A DNA stretch of 36,338 nucleotides from Methanosphaera sp. (GTDB taxonomy: Archaea; Methanobacteriota; Methanobacteria; Methanobacteriales; Methanobacteriaceae): the NCBI RefSeq assembly GCF_016282985.1, contig NZ_JAEELZ010000034.1:1-36338 (forward strand), in the 5' to 3' direction. Made by a program: the position numbers and the translations under genes. This document shows positions 17,322-25,638 of this stretch, piece by piece. The notes below the pieces were generated by a model. It was not told where the DNA came from and searched no databases. It saw only the letters and a list, made by a program, of their open reading frames with translations. How positions within the stretch are numbered: position 1 is the stretch's first letter; every line of letters starts with the position of its first letter.

Positions 17322-18350
17322 TTAACAAACTCTTGGTACTGGATCTGCAATTGGAGGTTCTATTAATCTTTCTCCACCAATTAAGGTTTCCATAATTACT
17401 CTTTTACCTTCAGTAACTTCACCTATAATTTCTGCATCTTTACCATATTTAGTTTTCTTTATAGCTTGTAAGATATCTTCAGCATCATCTGCTTTTACAC
17501 CCATAACAATTTTTCCTTCATTTGCAACTTCAAATGGGTCAATACCCAACATATCAGATACTGCTTCTACTTCAGGTTTAACAGGAATTCTTTCTTCATC
17601 CAAATACATACCAACTGAAGCTTTTGTAGCCATTTCATTAAGTGCATTTGCAATTCCACCACGGGTTGGATCTTTCATTGCTGTGATTGTACCTACTTCT
17701 TTAGCAGCTTCAACCATTCCCCATACTGGTGCTACATCGGATTTTAATTCAGTTTCATATCCGAATCCTTCTCGTTTTGACATGATTGCCATTCCATGAT
17801 CTCCAACACTTCCAGTGATTATGATTTTGTCTCCTACTTCAAGTCCGGAATCACGTACTATGTCTTCTTTTTTACCAATTCCTATACCTGCTGTAGTGAT
17901 AATCATACTGTCAAGTTTATCACTGTCTATTACTTTGGTATCTCCTGTGATAATTGCTGCTCCTACTTCTTCACATGTAGCATTCATTGATTTGATAATC
18001 TGTTCTAAATCTGAACGTTCAAATCCTTCACTTATTACCATTGCATTGCTTAATGATACTGGTTTGACTCCCATTACTGAAATGTCATTCAATGTACCTG
18101 CTGCAGATATTCTTCCTATATCTCCCCCAGGGAAGAATAATGGTTGAACTGTGTGTGCATCTATTGTTGTTACAACAACATGATCATCATCCAAAGGTAT
18201 TGTTGCACTGTCATCCAATGCATCTAAGCCTATTCCGCCATTAACACTGGTTTTTGTAAGATTTCCCAATATAATATCAGAAATCATACTCTGCATCACT
18301 TCTCCACCTGCACCATGAACCATATTTATCTTGTCATCACTATATGCCAT
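17322..18350 (-). CDS. hypE: Hydrogenase maturation protein HypE
   Basis: The 342-aa PurM/AIR synthase-like ATPase dehydrates its own C-terminal S-carbamoyl cysteine to a thiocyanate, donating CN to the Fe of [NiFe]-hydrogenases. Visible features are the N-terminal 'VHGAGGEVMQSMI', nucleotide-binding segments 'GDTKV' and 'MKDPTRGGIANALNEMA', and the essential C-terminal Cys in PVPRVC (C342). It works with HypF, HypC and HypD; hypD lies about 7 kb away on the same strand. It heads the hypE-RDD-serS operon. The ribosome-binding site is GAGGGATG. Confidence 0.97.
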   Translation of the reverse strand: MAYSDDKINMVHGAGGEVMQSMISDIILGNLTKTSVNGGIGLDALDDSATIPLDDDHVVVTTIDAHTVQPLFFPGGDIGRISAAGTLNDISVMGVKPVSLSNAMVISEGFERSDLEQIIKSMNATCEEVGAAIITGDTKVIDSDKLDSMIITTAGIGIGKKEDIVRDSGLEVGDKIIITGSVGDHGMAIMSKREGFGYETELKSDVAPVWGMVEAAKEVGTITAMKDPTRGGIANALNEMATKASVGMYLDEERIPVKPEVEAVSDMLGIDPFEVANEGKIVMGVKADDAEDILQAIKKTKYGKDAEIIGEVTEGKRVIMETLIGGERLIEPPIADPVPRVC

Positions 18351-18497
18351 CTAATACATCCCTCTATTTTCTTAATTTCTATTAGTATAATATATATTAT
18401 TCATAATATTTAAAATTCTATTTTTAACTATAACCAAAAATATAAATATTAAAGAAAGAATATATTATAATATTATTGTAAAATAGTGTATACTATA

Positions 18498-18551
18498 ATA
18501 ATACTTCAAAAGTAATCATACTATTAAAAACATAGTTTTAAGAAGTATTAT
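18498..18551. repeat. 10-bp inverted repeat between hypE and eS8
   Basis: ATAATACTTC (18498-18507) and GAAGTATTAT (18542-18551) are perfectly complementary across a 34-nt loop that itself contains TTAAAA-ACATAG-TTTTAA. A smaller dyad ATAGT-GTAT-ACTAT lies just before it (about 18483-18496). Five Ts follow the right arm. It lies upstream of the eS8 TATA box, so it may be a shared regulatory site or a small RNA. Confidence 0.4.
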
Positions 18552-18574
18552 CGGATTTTTATATCAATTATCAA

Positions 18575-18583
18575 TTATTTAAA
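18575..18583 (+). promoter_or_regulatory. TATA-like box of eS8-polB2
   Basis: TTATTTAAA lies 36 bp before the eS8 ATG. A start about 25 nt downstream of its centre would give a short leader that just holds the AGAGGTGA ribosome-binding site. Confidence 0.4.
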
Positions 18584-18618
18584 CATGTAACACATGGAAC
18601 AAAATTAGAGGTGAAAAT

Positions 18619-18999
18619 ATGGCTATTTGGCAAGGAAGTTCATTAAGAAAACCATCTGGAGCTAGATCCAGAAGAAACAGAAATAAAAGAAGCTTTGAAT
18701 TTGGTAGAACACCAGCAGAAACCAGAATCGGAGACGAAGTTAAAAAAGAAATTGTTGTAAGAGGAAATGGTACTAAAACCAGAGCAACAGTTGCAAACAG
18801 AATCAATGTTATTGATCCTAAAGACAACTCTAGTAAAAACGTTGAAATTCTTACAGTACTCGAAAACTCAGCTAACACTCACTTTGTAAGAAGGAACATT
18901 GTTACAAAAGGTGCAGTTGTAGAAACTGAAATCGGTAAAGTAAAAATCACTTCAAGACCAGGTCAAAAAGGAATCGTAAACGGTGTATTAATCGAATGA
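18619..18999 (+). CDS. rps8e: Ribosomal protein eS8
   Basis: The 126-aa product has the length and sequence of archaeal S8e. It has the basic start 'WQGSSLRKPSGARSRRNRNK', then the conserved 'VRGNGTKTRATVANRINV', and the C-terminal 'ITSRPGQKGIVNGVLIE'. It is a small-subunit protein shared by archaea and eukaryotes. It overlaps polB2 by four bases (ATGA at 18996-18999), so translation of the polymerase subunit is probably coupled to that of an abundant ribosomal protein. Confidence 0.98.
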   Translation: MAIWQGSSLRKPSGARSRRNRNKRSFEFGRTPAETRIGDEVKKEIVVRGNGTKTRATVANRINVIDPKDNSSKNVEILTVLENSANTHFVRRNIVTKGAVVETEIGKVKITSRPGQKGIVNGVLIE

Positions 19000-19646
19000 G
19001 CATTCCAAAAATAATTGAAGAACGGGTAACGGAGCTATTAAGCTCCATAAACCATGATCTTCCAGATGATATGGAATTAGAACTGGAAGGTTACTACGAC
19101 AGAGGTTTTTTTGTATCTAAAAAAAGATATGCTGTCATATGTGATGATGAAATTACAGTTAAAGGTTTAGAACTCGTTCGTAGAGACTGGGCACCAGTAG
19201 CTAAAAACACACAACACGATGTGTTGGAAGCTATCCTAAAAGATGCTTCACCAAAAAAAGCTAAAAAAATAGTGAAAAACGTTATTAAACGTTTGAATAG
19301 TGGTGAAGTAGAAAATGAAGATTTAGTTATCCATACTAAATTAACTAAAAAACCAGAACATTATAAACAGATCGCACCACATGTTATAGCTGCTGAAAAA
19401 CTAAGATTAAGTGGTCAAAAAGTAACAAGTGGTTCAATAATTCGTTATATAATTACTAAAGGCAATCAACCAATTAGTAAGCGAGCTGAACCAATAGAAC
19501 TTATTGGTAATAAAGAATATGATCCAGAATATTATATTCAAAACCAAGTATTACCAGCAACACTACGTATTTTAGAATCTATTGGATATTCTGAAGAACA
19601 AATTATGAATAATGAGAAACAAACCAGTCTTGATAGTTTCTTTTAA
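18996..19646 (+). CDS. polB2: DNA polymerase B small subunit (split PolB, C-terminal part)
   Basis: The 216-aa protein corresponds to the thumb domain and C-terminus of family B polymerases. It contains the KKRYA motif (42-46, the conserved KKxY that contacts primer-template DNA) and 'RDWAPVAKNTQHDVLEAILK' (63-82). It ends in a PCNA-interacting peptide QTSLDSFF (209-216). The exonuclease domain and polymerase motifs A, B and C (including YxDTDS) are absent and must be on a separate PolB1, as in Methanothermobacter, where PolB is known to be split. This is therefore a natural split rather than a truncation: it has its own start, overlaps eS8 and ends in a proper terminator. Confidence 0.92.
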   Translation: MSIPKIIEERVTELLSSINHDLPDDMELELEGYYDRGFFVSKKRYAVICDDEITVKGLELVRRDWAPVAKNTQHDVLEAILKDASPKKAKKIVKNVIKRLNSGEVENEDLVIHTKLTKKPEHYKQIAPHVIAAEKLRLSGQKVTSGSIIRYIITKGNQPISKRAEPIELIGNKEYDPEYYIQNQVLPATLRILESIGYSEEQIMNNEKQTSLDSFF

Positions 19647-19674
19647 ATAATCCCCAATTATTTATCTATTTTTT
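19644..19674 (+). terminator. Intrinsic-type terminator of polB2, containing its stop codon
   Basis: TAAATAAT (19644-19651) pairs perfectly with ATTATTTA (19657-19664) across a CCCCA loop. TCTA and six Ts (19669-19674) follow. The first three bases are the polB2 stop. The left arm and loop start (TAAATAATCCCC) match the tfe terminator. Confidence 0.7.
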
Positions 19675-19689
19675 AAAAAAAAGTTATAT

Positions 19690-21348
19690 TTAGTAGTTTC
19701 CACCACGTATAATCATAACAATCAACACAATACCTATTATTGCACTGAATGTAAAACCTATGAACCCCAATATAGGATAACCCAATACATGTATTCCTGA
19801 ATCAATACCCATAATTAATGACGAACCTACTAACAATGCTGCAGTAATAATTGCTAAAACTATTTCATTAACTATACGAGAAGTTATGGCATTTATTCTA
19901 TCAACTTCTTCCATATCTAATGCTATATTTAAATGTCCATCTTCAACAACACTGAAAAAGTTTAATAAAGATGCAGGCAATTTCTTACTTAGATGTTCAA
20001 CATCCATTATTGTTGATGCTGTTTTAGACATCAATCGTTTAGGTTTAGCAGTATTTAATAACAATTTTAATGCATATGGTTTGACTATTTCCGTAGTATT
20101 AAAATCTGGTTTTAATGATCTTCCAACATCATCAATCATAGATAATGTTCTAATAACCATCATCAAATCCCTTGGTAAAATTACACCATATTCATTTAAT
20201 AAATCATCTTCTATTAATCCACGTAGAACTCCAGATATATCATTAAATTGAATTCCATAATACCTATCCAATAATTGTAGAATTTCATATTCTATTTCTT
20301 TATAATCATTAGAATCATCGACTATTCCCATATACATTAATTGTTTAGTTAATAATTTAGCATCCCCTTCAGAAATAAATATGAATAGTTTTGCTAAATC
20401 TTCTCTTAAGTCATCATCTAAATGACCCATCATTCCAAAATCTACAAAGGCAACGTTGTTATTTTCTAAAACAAAAATATTTCCTGGATGAGGATCTGCA
20501 TGATAAAAACCATATTCTAAAATTTGTTTTATAAATGAATCAGCACCTTGCAATGCTATGTGTTCTTTATCATATTTATCATCCTTAGATTTTAGTACTG
20601 TGTTTAAACTAACACCATCAACATATTCCATTGTTAAAACTTTACTTGTGGTGTACTCTCTATAAACTTTCGGAACGTAAATATCATCATTTTTTAATAA
20701 ATCATACAAATGAATAGCATTCATTGCTTCAAATTTGTAATCCAGCTCTTTTTTAATATCACGTTCAAATACATCAACTAATCCCGGTAAATTATATGAT
20801 TTTGCAATATCCAACCGATTATCCAGCCTATTTGCAATGATATTCATAATTCTTATATCACTTTTAATTGTTTTTTTAATACCAGGATGTTGAACTTTAA
20901 CAGCAACATATTTGTTATTTAAAAATGCAGTATGTACTTGACCAATACTTGCGGACGCTATAGGTTCTTCACTAAATTCATCGAATATTTCATCCAGTGG
21001 TCGGGAAAATTCGCTTTCAATAATTTCCTTAACTACTTCAAAGTCATCTACTGGTGCAGATTCTTGTAATAAAGATAATTCATGAGCTAAATCAAAACCT
21101 ATTAACTCAGGATATGTACTTAATGTTTGACCAAGTTTGATAAAAGTAGTTCCTAATTCCTGTAAAACAAAACGCAGTCTTACATTAGCATCACTTGGCA
21201 TATCTTCTGAGATATTTCTGTTTATAAATGGAATTCTAGCATTTTTATTAGAAATATAAAGAGCAAATGATTCAAAACCATGTTTTATAAGAACATGAAC
21301 AATATCATTTATACGTGACAAATCTCGACGTCTATCATTAAGTACCAT
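19690..21348 (-). CDS. ABC1/UbiB (AarF)-family atypical kinase
   Basis: The 552-aa protein has all UbiB/ADCK signatures: the KxGQ motif (KLGQ, 71-74), the Ala-rich loop ASASIGQ (131-137) that replaces the P-loop, a catalytic Lys in VAVKVQHPG (151), HADPHPGN (283-290) and DFG (303-305). Two hydrophobic helices at about 495-550 anchor it in the membrane. Bacterial and mitochondrial relatives support ubiquinone synthesis through ATPase activity. Methanogens of this group lack ubiquinone, so the substrate here is unknown, perhaps isoprenoid lipids. The start has no clear Shine-Dalgarno sequence. It converges on polB2 across a 43-bp gap. Confidence 0.92.
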   Translation of the reverse strand: MVLNDRRRDLSRINDIVHVLIKHGFESFALYISNKNARIPFINRNISEDMPSDANVRLRFVLQELGTTFIKLGQTLSTYPELIGFDLAHELSLLQESAPVDDFEVVKEIIESEFSRPLDEIFDEFSEEPIASASIGQVHTAFLNNKYVAVKVQHPGIKKTIKSDIRIMNIIANRLDNRLDIAKSYNLPGLVDVFERDIKKELDYKFEAMNAIHLYDLLKNDDIYVPKVYREYTTSKVLTMEYVDGVSLNTVLKSKDDKYDKEHIALQGADSFIKQILEYGFYHADPHPGNIFVLENNNVAFVDFGMMGHLDDDLREDLAKLFIFISEGDAKLLTKQLMYMGIVDDSNDYKEIEYEILQLLDRYYGIQFNDISGVLRGLIEDDLLNEYGVILPRDLMMVIRTLSMIDDVGRSLKPDFNTTEIVKPYALKLLLNTAKPKRLMSKTASTIMDVEHLSKKLPASLLNFFSVVEDGHLNIALDMEEVDRINAITSRIVNEIVLAIITAALLVGSSLIMGIDSGIHVLGYPILGFIGFTFSAIIGIVLIVMIIRGGNY

Positions 21349-21415
21349 AGTATATATTATTTATCAAAATATTATAAATATTTTAAAAGTAATAAAAAAG
21401 AGAAAGGTGGTTAAA

Positions 21416-22933
21416 TTATAATCCAATTTGTTGTAACAAAAATGTTGCTACAACTATTGCAATTATTAAAACTAATAAGATAATTAAAACTGTTGTTATT
21501 TTACTAGTTAAACTATTAATATTTTCATCAACAGCACCTTCTTCATAATCTTCATCATCAAAATAGGTATTAAATTTAGATTTTATAGCTAAATCCCTGT
21601 CATCGTCAACAGTTTTTAAGTTTTCTTTATCAAGTGTAGTCTCATCAATTGATTTTATTATAGTATCATCAACTGTTTTTTCACTTTCATAAGTTGTAGC
21701 TTGTTTTGCTCTAGCTGCAGCACCTGCAACTGCGGCACCTGCAACTGCAACTCCTGATGCCAATTCTGTTTTATCAGCAGTATCTTTTTCAATGATTGTT
21801 TCTTCAGTTGATTCTAATTTTTCCTCAGTTTTTGCAATTTCTTCAAGCTTTGTTTGTACTTCTTCCATTATTGGAGTTTCAATAGGTTCAATTATTGGTT
21901 CATCAATATCACTTTCTTCTTCAAAGAAATTTTCTTCGAAAAGTGCTTCTTCAGGAGTAATTTCATTATCAACTATGGATTCTTTAACAACATCATCCAC
22001 AATCATTGCTTCTTCAACAACTTCTTCTTGAACAACAGGAACTTCTTCAACAACAGTTTCCTTAGGAACTTCCACTTCAGGAACTTGGGTTGTTTCTTCA
22101 ACTTCAGGAACTTCTTCAACAACAGTTTCCTTAGGAACTTCCACTTCAGGAACTTGGGTTGTTTCTTCAACTTCTGGAACTTCTTCAATTATTTCAGGAG
22201 TTTCATCAAGAATAACAATTGAATCATCAACGACAAAGTCATCAAAAATATCTATTACTTCATCATCATTTACTGATGAATTGTTTAAATCATCGGTTAC
22301 AACAACTTCTTCCTCAACAACGTCAACTACAGGTACTTCTTCCTCAACAACGGTTTCCTTAGGAACTTCCACTTCTTCAACAACAGTTTCTTCTATTATA
22401 TTTGTCTCCATAGTATCTGATACAGGTATTGTTTCTTCCATTTGAGGTACTTCTTCAACAATTGATTCAACGCTTTCCGAATGTTCTATGTTGGTTTCTT
22501 CAACAGGAGCTTCAATAACTTGGGAATTTTCTGGTTTTGAAGGTTCACTTTTAGGTTTAATTCTTTTTCTTGGCTTGATTGGATGTGCTATTGTAGATTT
22601 TGCAGCCCGTAACCCTTGAGCCACACTTCCTTTATAATTATTTTCTTCGTTTTCAATTTTTTCAACTGATTCTTCAACAAAAGATCCATCCACATTTGAT
22701 TCTTTAATAAGTGGTTCTGAAGATTTTTCCACATTTTCAGCATTTAATATTATTGCATCATCACCTAAAGGTGCTTCTTGCCAAATTACATTATCTTCTA
22801 CGTTTTCTACTTTATCTAAAGCTAATAAAGGATCGTATTCTTCTGTAGCAAATTTATCATTTAGAAATGTACCACATTTAGGACAAGTTTCATTACTTTC
22901 ACTTATTTCTGACCCACATTTTTTACAAAACAT
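21416..22933 (-). CDS. Zinc-ribbon, Glu/Val-rich single-pass membrane protein
   Basis: The 505-aa protein has three parts. Residues 1-25 are a zinc ribbon (C3, C6, C17, C20, pattern CxxC-x10-CxxC). The centre (about 30-450) is a low-complexity, strongly acidic region built on VEE/VPE/TIVE motifs, with two perfect 23-residue repeats. The last ~25 residues are a transmembrane helix (TVLIILLVLIIAIVVATFLL). A short Ala-rich patch precedes the helix region. The domain order suggests a tail-anchored protein displaying a long flexible stalk, with the ribbon on the cytoplasmic side. Function unknown. The ribosome-binding site is GAAGGAG. It lies 67 bp upstream of the UbiB-like gene. Confidence 0.8.
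   Translation of the reverse strand: MFCKKCGSEISESNETCPKCGTFLNDKFATEEYDPLLALDKVENVEDNVIWQEAPLGDDAIILNAENVEKSSEPLIKESNVDGSFVEESVEKIENEENNYKGSVAQGLRAAKSTIAHPIKPRKRIKPKSEPSKPENSQVIEAPVEETNIEHSESVESIVEEVPQMEETIPVSDTMETNIIEETVVEEVEVPKETVVEEEVPVVDVVEEEVVVTDDLNNSSVNDDEVIDIFDDFVVDDSIVILDETPEIIEEVPEVEETTQVPEVEVPKETVVEEVPEVEETTQVPEVEVPKETVVEEVPVVQEEVVEEAMIVDDVVKESIVDNEITPEEALFEENFFEEESDIDEPIIEPIETPIMEEVQTKLEEIAKTEEKLESTEETIIEKDTADKTELASGVAVAGAAVAGAAARAKQATTYESEKTVDDTIIKSIDETTLDKENLKTVDDDRDLAIKSKFNTYFDDEDYEEGAVDENINSLTSKITTVLIILLVLIIAIVVATFLLQQIGL
22036..22174. repeat. Perfect 69-bp tandem duplication inside the zinc-ribbon gene
   Basis: Bases 22036-22104 are repeated exactly at 22105-22173, with the identity running one base further and near-identity to 22188. 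Each unit encodes 23 residues built as VPEVEVPKETVVEE + VPEVEETTQ. No silent differences separate the copies, so the duplication is recent, probably by slippage. It keeps the reading frame. Confidence 0.95.
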
Positions 22934-23190
22934 TTACTTTACTCCTTCATTTTTTTTAAATAATTACTAAAATAGTATGAATAAAATTTAATTAAATTAT
23001 AATACCCTGAATTTAGAATATTCTATTAGATTGCAAATTAGAATTTTATATTAAATAATTATATATTCATTATAATATTTAAATCCTAAGATTAATAATA
23101 AAAAAATGTATAAAATATAAAAAAATAGATTATTAATAAAAAAAAGAAAAATTTAAAGAATATCATAAAATTAAGCATTTTAAAGATAGT

Positions 23191-24501
23191 TTAACCTATC
23201 ACCCTTAAATTTTTTACAAGCACCTTAGGAGTTATTAAAGATCCTACTTGCCTGATTTCTTCTGTCGCTGCAGTAGCGTTTTTCATAATTTCAAAAATAT
23301 TTCCTGAAATCATTGCTTTCTTAATAGGATTAGTAATTACACCATTTTTGATTTCAAAAGCATTTCTCGCTTCAACAGAAAAATCACCAGTTATTGGATT
23401 AGCAGTATGTGCTCCCATCACACTATGTACTGTTATACCATCCATTATGTCAGATACTTGTGTTAATTCCTTAAATTCTGTATTAATATTTGTAAAACCA
23501 ACAGAAGGTACTGAACTATATCCTGCCCTAGTTGCATTAGCTGTTGTTTCAACATCACGTTCATCCTTATTAGCATGATAAGTATCATATATGAAATTTT
23601 TTAATTCCCCGTCCTTAATTAATTCAGTTTTTTGTGAGGGCGTACCTTCATCATCAAATTTGGATGAAGCTCTAGCGCCAGGAATTGTACTATCATCATA
23701 TAAAGAGAAAGTTTCTGAAGTTACAATTTCATTTAACTTATCTTGGAAATAAGATCTTCCCCTTTGAATATTTTCACTACTCAATGCAGATAAAAAAGTA
23801 CTTAATAATGAAGAAATTGCAAAATAATCCAACACAACATTTGTGGTTCTAGTTTCTGTAGGTTGACCATTTCTAGAATCTTTAGCCAAATCTGTTGATT
23901 CCTGAACAATTCTTTCTATTTCTAATTCTTTACCATGACTTAAATCATATGCATAAGCACTTGAAAATCCGTCACCATCCTCAACATTTACAGAAACAGA
24001 GATTCCACTACCAGTTTGTTCTTCACTAGCAAAAACACCATTTGAATTGGCTATAGTTGTTTTCCCCACGCTTACTTCATATTCTGCAGAAGTTGGTTGA
24101 CAATCTTTTTGTTTAACCATTTCGATTAAATCATTACAAGTTTCAATCGCTTCTTGTAATGTAACATTTTCAATTCTCTTATCATATAATCCAGATACCT
24201 CTTTGTATCCTTTTGGTTTTTCAATAATTGCTACATTTTCATCAGGATTATTTAGTTTGGAATTTTTTATTGCTTGTTCTATTACTTCATCAATTCTATT
24301 GATATTGGTTGTATAAGAAAATCCTTGTTGTTGGTTATTAATTACTCTTATACCTATACCTGTAACATCTTCTTCTTTAGCATAATTTATAGCATCATTT
24401 AACACGGATATTTCAGTTACTTTTTCAGTATCTAAATATACTTCAGAGTAATCTACTTTATCCGAAAGTTTTGTTATAATATCATCAACTACATAATCCA
24501 T
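23191..24501 (-). CDS. PmbA/TldE-family protein
   Basis: The 436-aa protein matches the TldD/TldE (PmbA) family along its length: 'GIGIRVINNQQQGFSYT' near residue 50, 'GRSYFQDKLNEIV' in the middle, 'PGARASSKFDDEGTPSQKTELI', then 'SSVPSVGFTNI' and 'ITGDFSVEARNAFEIKNG' near the C-terminus. It lacks the HExxxH zinc motif of TldD, so it is the TldE/PmbA-type partner, which in bacteria forms a heterodimeric protease with TldD acting on unfolded or modified peptides. TldD is not in the window. It follows hypD by 15 bp in the same operon. Confidence 0.9.
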   Translation of the reverse strand: MDYVVDDIITKLSDKVDYSEVYLDTEKVTEISVLNDAINYAKEEDVTGIGIRVINNQQQGFSYTTNINRIDEVIEQAIKNSKLNNPDENVAIIEKPKGYKEVSGLYDKRIENVTLQEAIETCNDLIEMVKQKDCQPTSAEYEVSVGKTTIANSNGVFASEEQTGSGISVSVNVEDGDGFSSAYAYDLSHGKELEIERIVQESTDLAKDSRNGQPTETRTTNVVLDYFAISSLLSTFLSALSSENIQRGRSYFQDKLNEIVTSETFSLYDDSTIPGARASSKFDDEGTPSQKTELIKDGELKNFIYDTYHANKDERDVETTANATRAGYSSVPSVGFTNINTEFKELTQVSDIMDGITVHSVMGAHTANPITGDFSVEARNAFEIKNGVITNPIKKAMISGNIFEIMKNATAATEEIRQVGSLITPKVLVKNLRVIG

Positions 24502-24516
24502 TTTATCAACTCTAAA

Positions 24517-25566
24517 TTAATCATCCATTTTAGAATATCTGTAAGCAATATTACATGTACCTTCTTTACTTACCATACAAGCTCCGATAGGATGTAATGG
24601 ATTACATTCACCACGGAATAATTTACAATCTTCTGGTCTTGCCATTCCTCTTAAAATAGGTCCACAAATACATCCTGTTGGTACATTTTGAGTATCAGGC
24701 AACTCCATATCAAATTTTTTCCTTGCATTATGGTCATCAAATTCTGGTTTAAGTTCATATATTGAATTTGGTATTTCTGGGAAACCTCTCCATTCTTTAG
24801 TAGTTACTTCAAACACTTCTTCCATAGCTTCTATTGCTTTAACATTTCCTTCTTCACGTACTGCTCTTTTATATTCATTTTGAATTCTCGGATTATCTTC
24901 TTTTTTCTGTTTTAATATGAGATAAATTGAATATAATATATCTAATGGATTAAATCCAGCTACTGCTTGAGGTATTCCATATTTTTCAGATAAAAATTCA
25001 AATGGTTTTGTTCCAATAATAGTACATACGTGTCCTGGTTCTATTAAAGCATCTAATTTAACCTCGTCATGTACTAAGAAATCAAGAGTAGGTGGTACTA
25101 ATCTGTGTCCACTTAATACAGAAAAGTTTTCAGGAGGATTATTTAACATTTCACTTGCAGTTGTTGGTGCTGTTGTTTCAAATCCAGCAGACATGAATAC
25201 TACTTCATTATCTATTTCGTTTGCTAAATCTACAGCATTCCCAATACCATAAACAATCCTTACATCAGCACCTTCTGCTTTTGCATCTGCCAATGATTTT
25301 TCAGTACCCGGTACTCTTAACATATCACCAAAAATAGTGACCGTAACTCCCTGTTCTGCTAATGCAACACATTCATCTATCTCCCTTGCCGGAACCACAC
25401 AAACAGGACATCCCGGACCAGCTACAACTTGTACTTCCTCAGGTAACATTGAACGAATACCATTATACATAATTGTATGTTCGTGTGAACCACATACGTG
25501 CATAATTTTAATTGGCTGTTTAATATCATTTATTTTTTTAACTATTTCTTTTGTTAAGTTTTTCAT
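24517..25566 (-). CDS. hypD: Hydrogenase maturation protein HypD
   Basis: This 349-aa iron-sulfur protein carries the Fe(CN)2CO intermediate with HypC during [NiFe]-hydrogenase assembly. The motifs are HVCGSHEH (23-30), GPGCPVCV (50-57) and 'FMSAGFETTAPT' (124-135). C-terminal cysteines (C299, C301, C314, C321, C330, C338) include the ligands of the 4Fe-4S cluster. Length is typical. It starts with ATG after AGGGAG. A 15-bp Fur-box-like palindrome lies about 80 bp upstream, which could link its expression to iron. The downstream pmbA gene is co-transcribed. Confidence 0.97.
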   Translation of the reverse strand: MKNLTKEIVKKINDIKQPIKIMHVCGSHEHTIMYNGIRSMLPEEVQVVAGPGCPVCVVPAREIDECVALAEQGVTVTIFGDMLRVPGTEKSLADAKAEGADVRIVYGIGNAVDLANEIDNEVVFMSAGFETTAPTTASEMLNNPPENFSVLSGHRLVPPTLDFLVHDEVKLDALIEPGHVCTIIGTKPFEFLSEKYGIPQAVAGFNPLDILYSIYLILKQKKEDNPRIQNEYKRAVREEGNVKAIEAMEEVFEVTTKEWRGFPEIPNSIYELKPEFDDHNARKKFDMELPDTQNVPTGCICGPILRGMARPEDCKLFRGECNPLHPIGACMVSKEGTCNIAYRYSKMDD

Positions 25567-25638
25567 TTAAAAACTCCCTAAACTGAATTATCATATTTTT
25601 TAAATAATTATTATAAAATATTTTAATCTAAATTATTT

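Noticed and set aside
22036-22174. Possible CRISPR or mobile-element repeat
   Set aside because: The two copies are adjacent, in frame and coding; there are no spacers or terminal inverted repeats.
22003-22188. A Lys/Leu-rich repeat ORF inside the zinc-ribbon gene
   Set aside because: It is another frame of the duplicated acidic region, without a ribosome-binding site.
24517-25566. hypD and hypE as one hyp operon
   Set aside because: They are about 7 kb apart with plus-strand genes and terminators between them.
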